From Platerodrilus igneus (taxonomy: Eukaryota > Arthropoda > Insecta > Coleoptera > Lycidae), in assembly GCA_036346225.1 (NCBI GenBank), contig JARFIW010000588.1:4345501-4409500 (forward strand): a stretch of 64,000 bases of DNA, in the 5' to 3' direction. Below, piece by piece: positions 45,321 through 57,499 of this stretch. Below the pieces are notes generated by a model, which worked only from the letters and a program-made list of their open reading frames with translations, was not told the origin of the DNA and ran no database searches. Each line of letters opens with the position of its first letter. The first letter of the stretch is position 1. Both the position numbers and the translations under genes were made by a program.

Positions 45321-45322
<2 letters not shown>
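43866..45322. other. Mostly unrecognised; possible coding remnant 44240-44446
   Basis: On the plus strand about 64 codons without ATG are open to TGA at 44444: PGFVFGKLSNDDYKYFANNY, then AVAKEFINQRDRL and a KILEFIPSYNKH segment. The composition is protein-like, but I do not recognise the family. It may be a transposon remnant or a host exon. The rest shows nothing. Confidence 0.35.

Positions 45323-45353
<31 letters not shown>
45323..45353. repeat. (TA)n microsatellite
   Basis: TA tract that ends exactly at the mariner terminus CAGGGTGTCCC. Confidence 0.95.
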
Positions 45354-45356
<3 letters not shown>

Positions 45357-46140
45357 GGTGTCCCAAAAATAATGGTCCAAATTGAAGGGTTTGATAGCTG
45401 AAATTAATACCTATTCAAATAATTATATATGTTGTTATCCAATTGTTGATGGTTTCAAAGTTATAACAACTTTTGCGTTTTGTGTCAAAATCGTGCAGAA
45501 CTTTGAATATTAATTTGCAATAAAAGAAATACTGACCTTTTGAGGGTAGATCGTTTTCTGTTGTATGCGTGAATGTTGCGTGTTCAATAAATGAGAACTT
45601 CCTCAAACATTTACTTATTATCGCAAGAGAAAATCATAATTTTTCCATAATTTTGGTTCTATGAAAAATTGTGCGTGCTCTTCAAACTGAAATTACTCAA
45701 AAAAAGTATTACCATCGAAAAGTGCACACCTATCCAAAAAACTTCATTAATCTATGCACTTCGTTTAAAGGTATAACTGGTAGGTCTAAGATTAAATGCA
45801 TAGAAAATTTTTGCGTAATTTGTTATTAAAAAATTCGTAAGAAATAGCCAACTTATAATTTTCGCAAAATATGAACTCAAAATAATCAAATGTATTTAAA
45901 ATTTATTTACAACAAATGTTCGAAGGTCCTGCCACTAGTTCTTATACATAAATAACACAGTCTTAAAAAATTTCGTTTTAAAAACCTGAAGGCGCCACCG
46001 TTTTCTCTCAGCCTTCCAACGGTTTCGCGTATTTTTGTACGAAGGTCCTGCTCGTTTGTGGTATGTGTTTTATACACTTTTTCTTTCATATAACCTCACA
46101 AGAAGTAATCCAGGTTAATGCACTCGTGGCTCCAATGTAC
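45354..46140 (-). mobile_element. Mariner-like element, 3' part
   Basis: Terminus CAGGGTGTCCC at 45354 preceded by TA. On the minus strand 45907-46140 encodes a decayed D-YFL-GYMKEKVY segment, then KTHTTNEQDLRTKIRETVGR and a close at RTSGRTFEHLL, the C-terminus of insect mariner transposase. A stop replaces Trp in the LDYFLWG motif. The 5' half and the other TIR are not seen; the adjoining DNA is copy B. Confidence 0.78.
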
Positions 46141-46269
46141 ATCGTCCTTTGTTAATCACACCATTCCAACTGGGTTATGTTTACGGCCCTGATTCTGAAC
46201 GCTTTTAAAATTTTCTACACCACCATTCATCTAAAGTTGTTTCAGGGCTTCTCAGGAACTCATCTAAGT

Positions 46270-47716
46270 ATCTCAAAATCTTGTTTTGTGGATACAATCA
46301 CGATTACGAATAACATTTGATTATTAACACCCCCGAAAAATAGCAAAGAAATTCATAATTCTTTCACGCTATACCCAAAACTGCCTACTTTTGTTTATTC
46401 ATTTATCGTTACTAATTTCGATAATTGGTACAGTAATACTCGCAAATATAACTAGACTTTATTACATTGTATCTTCTCTAAATGCACTTAATAACTTTTA
46501 TCGTAGCACGTATTCTGCTTGAAGTATGGTATAACAGCAAACTGTAAAGTATTGACTAAAAATCGAAAATCTAAGAGAGCAAAACTCATATAAACACGGG
46601 TTTATATAATAGCTCGGTTGCACGTCGGTTATGTCCCGCGACGGCCAGTTTTCAGAATTTCGCATTGTCTGTTCCCTTCTCAACAGTCCGGCACGCGATT
46701 CTACTAAATTTTTGCACTCGTGCCAGTTAAATCTAAGAAATTTTCACACGGCTCGCAAACACGTCCGAGAACAACTAATTAATTTTGTATAGAAATTGTT
46801 GTGTTTTCACCTCTCATATCTGCAACTTATTTCACCCAATCGCAAACCCAGTGACGTTGCTCAAATATATATTATCCGTCTCTATCTACCCTGTTCTGAG
46901 TGGTACAAATCTATATTCTTTACTATCGGTTATTTCAATCCACTTGGATCCCTATTTGAGTTAAATAACCCCGTATCTAGCCTTCCCGTTAATATAAGCT
47001 ACGGTTTATCCGACCGTTTCCAATATACGTAGAATCTGCATGTTTATCTATTCGAATTTATTAGAAGTTTGATATTTAAAAATACGCAGGTGTTCAATCG
47101 TAACATTTTAAATAACACTTCTACGATTTGAATATTCCACGTATTCTAACTTTCTAGATATATTTGTATGCTAGCAACGCGTCTCATATTTGGTATTATT
47201 GGGTTTTTTAAAAGCTTTTATGCCTATTATACCTTAATAATCGTTCAATTAACTCCAATTAAAATAATAATGAATGGTATTGACTTCTACCCTTTAATTT
47301 TTAGTGAATCCTAATTAAATATTAATTATTATTTGCACATTTTGTTTAATACTCGTTACTTAAAACTTGAATTAATTAATATAAATTTTGCACGTAATTT
47401 CTATTTGTTTTAGTACTTGGAACACTTAAATTACATACAAATTGAGCATTTTAAGTCTGCTTCTTTTTATAGAAAGCGTCTAGTGAATAATTTAAATCCC
47501 TTATTTTTAATGAAACGAATAAATTTGTATGCTCCACGTTTTAATAACGCGTATTATCTAATAAAATTTTATACAGACCCTACCTTCTAATTGAATGATT
47601 TAAATCTTTAAAGTAGGCCTTTAATTACGCGTACTTTTTCCCAAAGCTTCCGTATACACGGTGATTAAAATTATTTGATGTCGTTAATTAATTTTCTACC
47701 CTGGTCTAAATTTGAC
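46270..47716 (-). repeat. Long LTR-like repeat, copy B (inverse of copy A)
   Basis: Reverse complement matches 10283-11600 in order: TTTAGACCAGGGTAGAAAA, CGTGTATAC/AGGAAG, AGATAGAGAC, the TATA-box plus CTCTCTTAG promoter-like segment (about 46575-46610), GTAGGCAGTTTTGG and TTTTTCGGGGGTGTTAAT. Open frames in it are not conserved in copy A, so none is called. Confidence 0.7.
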
Positions 47717-47776
47717 TAATATATATAATATATATATATATATATATAATATATAATATATATATATATATATATA
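47717..47776. repeat. (TA)n microsatellite between copies B and C
   Basis: Imperfect TA tract separating two divergently oriented repeats. Confidence 0.95.
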
Positions 47777-49906
47777 TTGCTGTGGATTCAAAAAGGTAAA
47801 ACAGTGTAAAGCAATAAAATTTCAACAACCCTGTATATAGAAAAAAGCAAATTATTTACGCGCAAAAATTAATTTAATTCATTTAGGGAGAACGGACGAA
47901 TATTATGGTATTTTTATATTTAATAATTGAAATGTTAGGATCACAGGAAAAAGAAATCTTCTAAGCAAATAGAAGTTTAAGGATACGCATAATTAACCAT
48001 AAGTTATTTTAATTAAACACATATAAGCAAAAGGAAGCGTGCTTGCGTAAGAAAATCAATAATCCCAAGGCAATTGTATTTGTTGTAAAAGCCAACGCCA
48101 GTTTTATCAGATACGAAGAAGTAGAAAATCTAGGAATTGTTATGTTCAAAACGGTCGATAATTAACAGAAGCACCTGCTTTTTAAAGGTTACGTTCAAAG
48201 AAGTCGAGCGTATGTTAAGATAGAATTTCATAGAAATTATTTTCAACCGTCAGTTTGGTATAAAAAACTTAGGTAACAAACATCTTAGGAAGCGAGGGAA
48301 ATGCACAATCGGTTATATACAGCAGATAGAGACAGATATAAAGCAAGCAAGGAATTGAAATGTACGTACAATAGACACGTGGAGTTGAGATAAGATGTCA
48401 ACAATATCGATTTTCTGTAATTCAAGTGGGGGTTTGAACGAGACAGCAAACATGTATATAACAAAAATAAATAGAACTTAGGTGGAGTGTGTGACAGCAG
48501 AAAATTTTGTCATTGGTTGAAAGCGGACAGTTTTCCAAACGTACACACACGCGAAGGTTGAAAGCGGATTCGGGGTATACAGCACGTAGGACGGAGCAAA
48601 TTTTACGAATTTAGAGACGGTTATATTCAAAATTTGTAGAATTCGTTTTGAAAATAAGCTTTTCGCAGGAAGCGCGTCCACTAGAGGGGTTTGAAAAGGA
48701 TATAAATACAGAACCTAGGTTATTGAGGCTCTCTTCTCTTCTCTTTTCCATTACTTCGATAAAGTGCTGAATTCCGATTTAGACCAGCATACAATAAAGT
48801 TTTTTTTGAGAGTGTTTTATGTATGTGATTATGTTACCGTAAATATAGTGGTTGCAAGTATAAAACAGTAGTAGCGGACTTCTAATTATTGACGTGAAGT
48901 ACGAGTAGTGCGTATTAAATTAATAAAGACCCGACTGCTACAACACAAAAATCATTAAATGGAAGTATGTTATATGAGAGTAAGCACCACAAGTAATCAA
49001 GTTTGTATGCATGATATATGGAATGGTACTGTGAAACGAGGTGCATAGCTTGCAGAGGTAGCAAATGGTAGAGGCCTGTGGATACGCTGAGCAGCACAGC
49101 AAATGGATACATTAAGAGGGGTTTTCTGGCACTCATCTCCGACGGGAAGGAAGCCTGAAAAATTTTCCAGGTAATTTATTTGAAGTGTTTGTTGTTTTAT
49201 AAACATTTGTGAAACTTTGTGCTGTGTGGTTAACTTTTTTTTTGATGGCATATTTATGGTTGTAGAAACTTATTGTAAAAGATACATGTACTGGATAATT
49301 TACTGAAGTTTAAATATTGAAAAAGGGTGTATTTAGAACATCCAAAATTTTATTCAGGATAAAAATTGAATTGTAAAGGGTAAACGGGTCTGTAAAATTT
49401 TGGTTTTAATTTATGCAAGGTTTAAAAGGCATATACAAACTGAACTGGGTTATAATGAGCTCCCCATACTCCAGTGTGAAGTCAATTTAGGGTAACATGT
49501 AGGGCCCATCTACTCATATCTCATTGAATTTGTTTAAAAATCATTAGAAAAATTAAGGACTTTAAAAACATACCATACTTTGAGTTTTATAATTATTGTA
49601 TCAAACTGTTTTAACACATGTGAATATAATTTATCTGTTAATAGGTGTAAATAAAAAGTTGTATGATTGTGGTACTATTTGGTAGTTTTATTGAATGGTG
49701 TGCGAGTGTGAAAGAGGTATGTCTGTAAATTTAGGTATTCGAGAAGAGGCACAGCTGAGCTAACCAGGGAAGCAGAGGAGTTTAAAGGCGAAATAAAAGA
49801 GTAAGGAACTTTTTTTTGAAATTTTTGGATTTTTGAAAATTTTATGTTGACCCTGGTGGGGCACGAATTTTAATAGAGAATCCTGAGACTGTCTTGACTT
49901 CCACGG

Positions 49907-49909
<3 letters not shown>
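47777..49909 (+). repeat. Long repeat, copy C, with short inverted ends
   Basis: Starts TTGCTGTGG and ends CCACGGCAA, each directly against (TA)n. Shares AGATAGAGACAGATATA, a GATATAAATACAG box (about 48695) and GGCTCTCTTCTCTTC with copies A and B, and GACCCTGGTGGGGCACGA near 49850 with the leader of A and D. Non-coding. Either an LTR plus leader, or a non-autonomous element with 9-bp inverted ends that inserts in TA repeats. Confidence 0.55.

Positions 49910-49954
<45 letters not shown>
49910..49954. repeat. (TA)n microsatellite
   Basis: TA tract right of copy C, followed by TATTGCTGTTGCTGTGG, a second inverted terminus-like motif. Confidence 0.95.
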
Positions 49955-49956
<2 letters not shown>

Positions 49957-51531
49957 ATTGCTGTTGCTGTGGTACGCCTATGAGTTGGAACACCTCTAAT
50001 TAATGTTGTGATTCAGGTACAGTAAACTGTATTAATGAGAATGCAATAAAAGATACAAAATTACTATCTTACCGTCCCATTCCCTTGCTGGCTAGCTCAA
50101 CAGAAATTATGCTGTGGAATTTACGAAAATGAAATGACACAGAAATCTCAAGAAACATCTATGCATTCAAAAACATTTTTTTTTCGTACTAAAGAATCTG
50201 TTACATATAAAAAACAGTTTATAGCTTAAGTTCATACAGAAAATTATTCTTAAAAATAATCCTTACCTAATCTTTGTTAACATGACAAAATCCTTTGCAA
50301 TTTATATGGGGATAATTTACCGATCCTTTATTATCACGTTTGTGAGTGTATTGGCAAATGACGCTACACAAATTATAGAGCAAAAGGTCAAAATGCTTCA
50401 AATTCTGACTTCCAAATTTGCTGAAAACTATCCTCATAACAAATAACAATTTTTATATAAGATTAAGAACTTATTCTAGCTTACAAATATTTAAAATTTA
50501 AATATTTTTAACAGTTGTAAACAAAGAATTATAATTTATACTTGCGAAAATAGTGCTTAACAAAATCTCATTTCCATTTCAAATCTTCATTTAGAATATT
50601 GGTTCGCAATTAATTAAATTCAGCAGTAGCTATCGTATTTGGATTATTTATGTCGAAGATTTTTCAATGATTACCCTTTTACAAAATCGGTAAATGCTTG
50701 TTACACATACATGAATAATTGCGTTGTTAGGCTTAATACAGTTTATTTGGATGGTTTAAATATACATAACCTAAGGCAATTTGATAAGTAATGAGTCAAA
50801 TTGATGTGTAATGGTGTTGTTAGCGTTTTTAAAGAAAATTACGTCAATAGTGGCTCTAATATGTATGGTTAATAGAAGAAGTGCAAAACCAACCTGAAGT
50901 TAATTGCAAATGTGTATGTGCAAATATTATACAATACCGTGAAACATTGTACAACATAATTAAGAAACCAATGCAAGTAATGCAGATCCTATCAGAGATA
51001 AATTTGCAAAACGTTGCATAGTGATATATGTTATTTGAAAGATTTAAAAGATTATTTTGAGTAAATATTGTGTAACGTTGCTTACTTTAGGGTTAATTAA
51101 AAATGTATATGTGCTAATATTGTAAAAGGTTTTGTCTGTGTATTATACAATATATATGTGCTAGATTTGCAAATAGTGCTACGTCACCTGTAAATTGTGA
51201 AATATACCACCCCGATGATACTGAATGTGCTAAAATTTGGCAAGCAGGTCTAGCGAAACGGTTAATAACATTAGCGATCTCGTTGTTAAGTGAGGCAGTC
51301 TATCTGCATGTATTTCTTATGAGCGGAGCTTGTGTGTAATTTAAACAAGTCCAGAGAAAGGGTTAAAAACTTATGGTTTGTAAATAGTGTGACGTCAACC
51401 ATGAAAATAGTGCATAGTGGTATATGTCATTTTGAAAAGGTTTGCATATTAATATGTGCTAATATTGTGTCACATGTTTAATACAAGAATTGGAAACCAG
51501 CCAGGTGCTCATTGGAAAATATATATTAAGT
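49955..51531. other. No gene; faint internal repeats
   Basis: AT-rich. Phrases such as GTGCTAATATTGT and GCAAATAGTG.GACGTCA recur between 50900 and 51470, suggesting an old diverged tandem repeat. Nothing else. Confidence 0.4.
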
Positions 51532-53360
51532 GAATGTTATTGGTTGAATCAGCCCCTCTTTTCCATCTGCACCCTTATTTCCACACACATTCTGGACCGA
51601 ATAGTTTTCTTTGACTAGCCATTTCATCTTTCGCAATAAATATATCTTGTTTTTGGTAACAATTAGTATTAGAGTTTTCTTAGCTACCTGAATTTCTAAG
51701 AATTTTTTAGAGAGCGTCATCCCCCAGGAAGTTATTTTTATTTTAATATTTTTTTTACCAGCAGCAATTTCTGACCGTCTTCATAAAATTTTTTAGCCCT
51801 GCGATACATCAAATTAGCCTACAATTTAACGCAGAATTTGAATCTGCAAATATATTTAAAATTCGACCAACCCTTACCGTTTTATACACATACCCTCTAG
51901 AGAACATAAAAAATTATTTTTGTTTCTTTCGCGATAAATGTACCTTGTTTGGTGGAGTTAGGTTAGTCGGTGTTGTTTGAAGTTAGGTTAGGTTAGTTAA
52001 ACTTGTGTGAACTTAGGTTAGATAGAAGGGAAAATTGATAGGTTATCTAACTTAAGTCCACACAAATCCAACTAACCTAACCTAACTCCAAACAACACTG
52101 ACTAAACTAATCCCAAACAACGTAAACTAACCTAAACCCCCCCTCCACCCTACTTTGTTCTTCTTTCTCCTCTCGCATCTGTATGACATACATCCGACAT
52201 ACATCCAAACTATATCCAACATACGTCCAACATATGTCCAGTATACATCCTACATATATCCGACATATATCCGACATATGTTCAACATATGTCCAACATG
52301 TATCCAACATATGTTAGTCATATCCGCCATATGTCCAACATTCGAAATAAATCGGATTAATCCGTTCTAGGTCGAATTTTCATCAGACCTAGGTTGGGGG
52401 CAATTTCACCCTATAAAGCAATTATAATACTAGCATAAAGAACTAATAAGCGTGCGTAAATTGATCTTTATCGCACTAGTGTTTTAAAAGTTGCTAAGCA
52501 ACAACATTTTCAACTTTAATTTTATTTGTCAAATTATACAAATGTCAATACGGATAAATTCAGTAATGGACATGGCTGACATATGTTGGATACATGTCGG
52601 ACATATGTTGAACATATGTCGGATATACGTCGGATATATGTAGGATGTATACTGGACATGTCGGATGTATGTCGGATATAGTTTGGATGTATGTCGGATG
52701 TATGTCATACGGATGCGAGAGGAGAAAGAAGGGCAAAATAAGGTGGAGGGGAGGGTTTAAATTAGTTTACGTTGTTTGGAGTTGTGTTAGTCAATGTTGT
52801 CTGGAGTTAGGTTAGGTTAGTTGGACTTGTGTGGACTTAGGTTAGATATCCTATCAATTTTTCCTTCTATCAAACCTAAGTCCACACAAGTTTAACTAAC
52901 CTAACCTAACTTCAGACAACACCGACTAACCTAACTCCACTAAACAAGGTACATTTTTCCCGAAAAAAACAAAAATAATCTTTTATATGTTTGCTAGAGA
53001 GTATGTGTGTAAAACGGTAAAAGATGGTTGGATTTTAAATCTATTTGCAGATTCAGAGTTTGCGTAAAATTCTAGACTAATTTGATGTATCGCATAACTA
53101 AAAAATTTTATAAGGACGGTCAGAAATTGCTGCTGGTAAAAAAAATCTTAAAATGAGGGTAGCTCCCTGGAGGATGATGCTATCTAAAAAATTCCTAGAA
53201 ATTCAGGTAGCCAAGAAAAATCTAATATTAATTGATACCAAACAAGATATATTTATCGCGAAAGATGAAATGGCTAGTCGAAGAAAACTATTTGGTCCAG
53301 AATGTGTGTGGAAATGAGGGTGCTGGTGGAAAAGAGGGGCTGATTCAACCAATAACATTC
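51532..53360. mobile_element. Foldback (hairpin) element, 1.83 kb
   Basis: The left half (51532-52340) is the reverse complement of the right half (52550-53360) around a centre near 52446, with a spacer of about 200 bp. Outer ends are GAATGTTATTGGTTGAATCA and its complement. Each arm has three zones: an outer unique part, a TTAGG-like run (GTTAGGTTAGGTTAG), and an inner minisatellite of 10-13-bp units of the form CATACATCCGA. No transposase. Open frames in the minisatellite are artefacts. Confidence 0.85.
52165..52340 (+). repeat. Minisatellite in left hairpin arm
   Basis: Tandem units like ACATACATCCG and ACATATGTCCA, about 14 copies, mirrored at 52575-52720. Confidence 0.88.
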
Positions 53361-54230
53361 TACTTATATGTGTATTATGTGAAAAGATTTGCCTATATAC
53401 TTCTTATGGATATAAAAAAGAATTTGTAGGTGTATTTCTTTATGTGTAGAGTTTGACCGTCCTTTTGGCGTATTTGTACTACTGATGTAGGACAAAGAAT
53501 TCTTTCTCAAATAAATAAATGTTATTAACAAGACATAATTTTTCGCATTCTACCAGATCTTGAATTCATTTAAATTTATACGTATACTAAAATACGGTAC
53601 AATAGAATAACATTAATAAGATAATATATACCTCAGGGTATCAGGTGCAGCTCTATTCAAATACGACGTAAGCTATAATTTGAAATCCATTCATTAATGG
53701 CTAATGTTAGTCCATAAACGTTCTAATGTTAGGCAGGAAGCGCGACCGGTGCAGCGGTGTAAACATATTCAGTGATAATCAAGCGATCCGTGTGAAATTC
53801 AGCGCCTGCTGGAATCATTTCAACTATCTCTGTTAATATTAACGTGTTCTGTGTGCATAATCACGGCTAAACAAACTAATTTACTCTTCGTATTTCATCC
53901 GTGGAGATTAGTTAATTATGAATTTTATGTTCCATCAAATTTAATATGTTTACTTTTGATGGAAATTATGAGAGCCTTGTAAATTGATATCCTAGTTTGG
54001 TTGCTAATAGGAATTTTGAACTTAGTTAAGCAAAAATGTAATTGCTTTTATAATAACGTTTAACGTGCTTAAAATTTCGCATTATAAATTTAATATGTAA
54101 AGTAGGTGTAGGGCGCAATTACACTAAAATACATTTTTTTAAATGGTTGCCATTTTGTTAGACTTAAATGCGCTCGATGTGTGCTGAGCATAAGGTCTAT
54201 TAAGCTGTCTGAGCCAAATTATCAGAACAC
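53361..54230. other. Nothing recognised
   Basis: AT-rich DNA without supported features. Confidence 0.45.
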
Positions 54231-54550
54231 ATCAAAATATATATAAGAATTATTTGTTAATTATTTGCTTTTTTTTGCTGATAAAACCAATTTTTTTCCT
54301 CTATCTGTAAAAAAGTTACAAGTGGCTAGATACCTTAATATTAAGCTATCTAGCCAACTAAAAAAATACCCACACAAAATAAAATAAAAAAATAACAATA
54401 TATAAATTATTTGCTATCTTTTTGCTACAATTTGCAAAAGAAAAAATCAAATCTTCAAATAATAAAATAAATATCAATATTTACAAGGGTAAAGTACATT
54501 AAAGAAATTAATTGCTGGCATGACTAAAGAATACCTAAGTTTTATGAATT
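54231..54550 (+). repeat. Dispersed repeat, also at 61790-62080
   Basis: Shares CACACAAAATAAAATAAAAA, TTTGCTA..TTTTGCTAC and AAAGAAATTAATTGCTGGCA with the repeats right of the LTR element. The LTR element inserted next to or into this family. Confidence 0.7.
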
Positions 54551-54554
54551 ATTT

Positions 54555-56409
54555 TGTAACAATTTTATTTTTGATAATAAATCCCTCCATAAAATTGCGA
54601 GAATAATATAACAATTTTATTAACAACAATAGTAAATTACATTCAACAACAATAGTAATACGTTAAGCCCGCATCGTCCTTTGGTATTCTATTTGTGGTT
54701 AAATATCTGTGTCATCTACAGCTATTTACAAACACATCTCTGTTTGACCGTCTACCCCCCGGACGCCTCGGCCGCCCGAGCTAGTTTTGTAGTCAGTCGG
54801 CCATATGTGGAAGAAGCAATAACATGTATCCTAGATTGCAGGCCGGCAATTTGCGAATCCACTTCAATGAGTTAGCACATCTTCGAATAACGGTCGGTAA
54901 CGTATAAAGTTTATTAACTTGTTTAATTTGAGATAATTTATTTAGCGCGACGACTTATAATGCTACAACTTACGATGCAATTTTTAGAATACAAAATTTA
55001 GGAGGCAATTTTAAGAGAACGACACTTGTTATGCAAACTTTTAAGACACACAAGGACAATGTAAAGATGCTACTTTAGTAAGGCGGCGTAATTCAACTAC
55101 AGGATTACAACGGCTGCAGAATGTATCGTAACCGTATTTGATTCGACACGTGGGACGAATTCATAGTAGAAATTGTTTTGGATGAATTTGGTTCACTCTA
55201 CAACGCTGTGATTGTTGCATGAAATAACGAGGATCTCACCTTTCCTTGCAACAAGGCGACAAATGCAGTTTTGGTTCGTAGATAGCTTTAAGTACTTTTT
55301 ATGTGTTTCACACTAGGAACACGGTAATTTGTTTTAATGCGTAAAAGCATGAATATTGTAAAAGTTTCAACTATTTGTTGAGCTGGATTTTCCAGTATTA
55401 AAATTAAAGTTTACTGATTTGATATTTTGAGAAAACAACACGCGTGGTTCATTATGAATTGTTAGTAACGTCAACAGGTGTTACTGACGTCATATATTTT
55501 TCTGCAGTATACTGCTGACAGATGTATTTTTGAAAGCAAATGCCTCGAACAGCTTTAGTACAAGTGATGTAAACACGACTATTTTTGTGATCTGCTTTAT
55601 ATAAATTAAAACTTGCATATGTACTTTAAAAAAAACTTGAATACTAACATTTTTAGAAGTTATTAATTTGTCATCTGCCTGAACAGATCTGCACAGGTCG
55701 GAACCCTATTTGTATAACAAGTTCATAATATACTGTAAAGTATTTGATTAAAAATAATTAGGATAAACCTGAAGTTGAAAACTATGGATTGATACAGTTA
55801 TTGATTAAATTTTTGTTACAAATCATATTATTTTAAAAGAGATTCTTTTTAGTAAACAATTAGTTCAAGATTAAAGTTTTTTATTTTGATCAAGTATGAT
55901 CAAATCTAATCACATAAAGCTAACATACTTATGAGTAGGTCTTTGATGCCAACCTTATATTGGAAATACTTTTTTACTATTTCTATATGTATTTAACTAT
56001 TACAATTTCTTACAGGAGCAGCGTCTTATTTTATTAAGACAGGTTTTTTGTCAGCGAAGGCGATCTTTTTTTCTTTGGGTCTCCACGTCCGCCCTTGGAA
56101 ATATGCCATGCAATTATCATAATTAAGTCAGGACTTGGTGGCGCCTATTTGGTTTAGATTAAGTTTGATCTACAAACAGATTTCGACCCCCCCCCCATTT
56201 CTCATAGCTCTGCCCAAGGAATAGACCCCTAGCTGTGTCGGAAGACTTCGTTATACTTGCACACAACGTGGTGCAAGAAATAATAAGGAAAACCGTTTCA
56301 CTGGCGCCCATGCGTGAAGCTAGCCAGAAATAAAGAAGAAATAATAAAAATAAACGTTTCACTAGCGCCCATGAGTGAGGCCAGCCAGATAGAAAAAAAA
56401 TCCGTTTCA
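54555..56409 (+). repeat. 5' LTR (1855 bp)
   Basis: Near-identical to 59615-61249 except for an extra block of about 220 bp at 55370-55590. The identical 64-codon frames inside both LTRs reflect sequence identity and are not evidence of a gene. Confidence 0.92.
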
Positions 56410-56433
56410 CTGGCGCCGGCAACGTGTAGGGCC

Positions 56434-56620
56434 TCGAAATTTGTTTGTTCAAAAATTATTTTGCTTCGAAATTTGTTTGTTCAAAAATTATCTTGCTTCG
56501 AAATTTGTTTGTTCAAAATTTGTTTTGATTCGAGATTTGTTTGCTCAAAGTTTGTAGGGTTCGAAATTTGTTTGCTCAAAATTTATTTTGCATTAAGATT
56601 TGTTTGTTTAAATTTGCTCT
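56434..56620 (+). repeat. Minisatellite in the leader, 32-33-bp units
   Basis: CGAAATTTGTTTGTTCAAAA recurs six times at 31-33-bp spacing (56434, 56467, 56499, 56531, 56562, 56594), starting 24 bp after the primer-binding site. Confidence 0.9.
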
Positions 56621-56869
56621 TGATATAAGTTTGGTTGAGACGTTAACCCCCATTCAGTCAATTAATTACCTTAGTCAAATTTATTTTTAACTATCATTCT
56701 GTTTTGACCCAATATAATTTTTTTGATATTTTGGCAAAATTTATTTCACCAAATACACTTTTTGACTTTTACCTTTAGTTACCCGAATTTGTTTTGACAA
56801 TTTTCGTAAGGCTCAAATCATTTAGATTTATCAGTTTGATTTCATTAAAATATTAGGCTATTGCAATCA

Positions 56870-57190
56870 TGTCGGAAAAATTCCAAATTGTTTGTTTACT
56901 TAAAGAGGAGCTGGAGTATGAACTGAAAATCAGAGGAGTAGTGAGTGTGAGGCCAGTGTTGGAGAAAAAGAAAATTTTAGGAATATTGTTAGCTAAAGAA
57001 GCTGATAAGCCTGGAGTTTAATTCGCTTGAGTCAATAAAGAACATTTTTGTCCGAATTTGATGATAAGGCTACAGATTCTATTTTAAGGGTACATCGGTA
57101 TGAGCTGTCGTCATATCATTTGAGAATTGCTCTTGTGCATAAGCACGTTTTTGATTTTGTTAGCAGATTTTTATTTAGATCGGCATTGCA
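56870..57190 (+). pseudogene. Ty3/gypsy Gag N-terminal fragment
   Basis: ATG 56870 opens MSEKFQIVCLLKEELEYELK, followed by IRGV, like the N-terminal ELxYELxIRG domain of arthropod Ty3/gypsy Gag. The frame stops at 57018 after about 49 codons. Decayed codons in other frames (a Y-E-L-S-S-Y-H-L-R segment) continue the helical region to about 57190. Capsid and zinc fingers are absent. Confidence 0.6.
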
Positions 57191-57200
57191 ATGCAATTTA

Positions 57201-57420
57201 GTCTAGGCGGAACTTGTCGTCGTGGTTGGTCGCTCAGCAGTATGTTAGTCTAGACGAGACTCAGGAAGAGTTGGTCGCTCAGCATTACGTAAGTATAGAC
57301 GAGACTCGAGGTGAGTTGGTCGCTCTAGAATTTTTGCATCATAATTTTTGTTGAGTTGATGTAATTTTTGTATTGTTAGTCTAGGTGAGACTCGTAGAGA
57401 GTTTGTCACTCTAGCAAATT
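57201..57420 (+). repeat. Degenerate tandem repeat, 45-47-bp units
   Basis: GTCTAGACGAGACTC....GAGTTGGTCGCTC starts at 57201, 57248, 57293 and 57379, between the gag remnant and integrase, at the place of the pol deletion. Confidence 0.8.
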
Positions 57421-57499
57421 TAGGCGTTGTGAAGCATTGTAGTTGTTTCGACAGTTCAGTTGGTAGTAGGGTGAGAGTGTACCTGAACGCTGATTTTTT

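Noticed and set aside
51960..52095. TTAGG-like runs as a true telomere
   Set aside because: Only two to three consecutive units, embedded in an inverted-repeat element and mirrored in the other arm; no long array.
52107..52370. Repetitive open frames on both strands
   Set aside because: They are read through the CATACATCCGA minisatellite of the hairpin arm.
54681..54875. Identical 64-codon frames at 54681 and 59741 as a conserved gene
   Set aside because: They are identical because they lie in the two LTRs of one element; no family resemblance.
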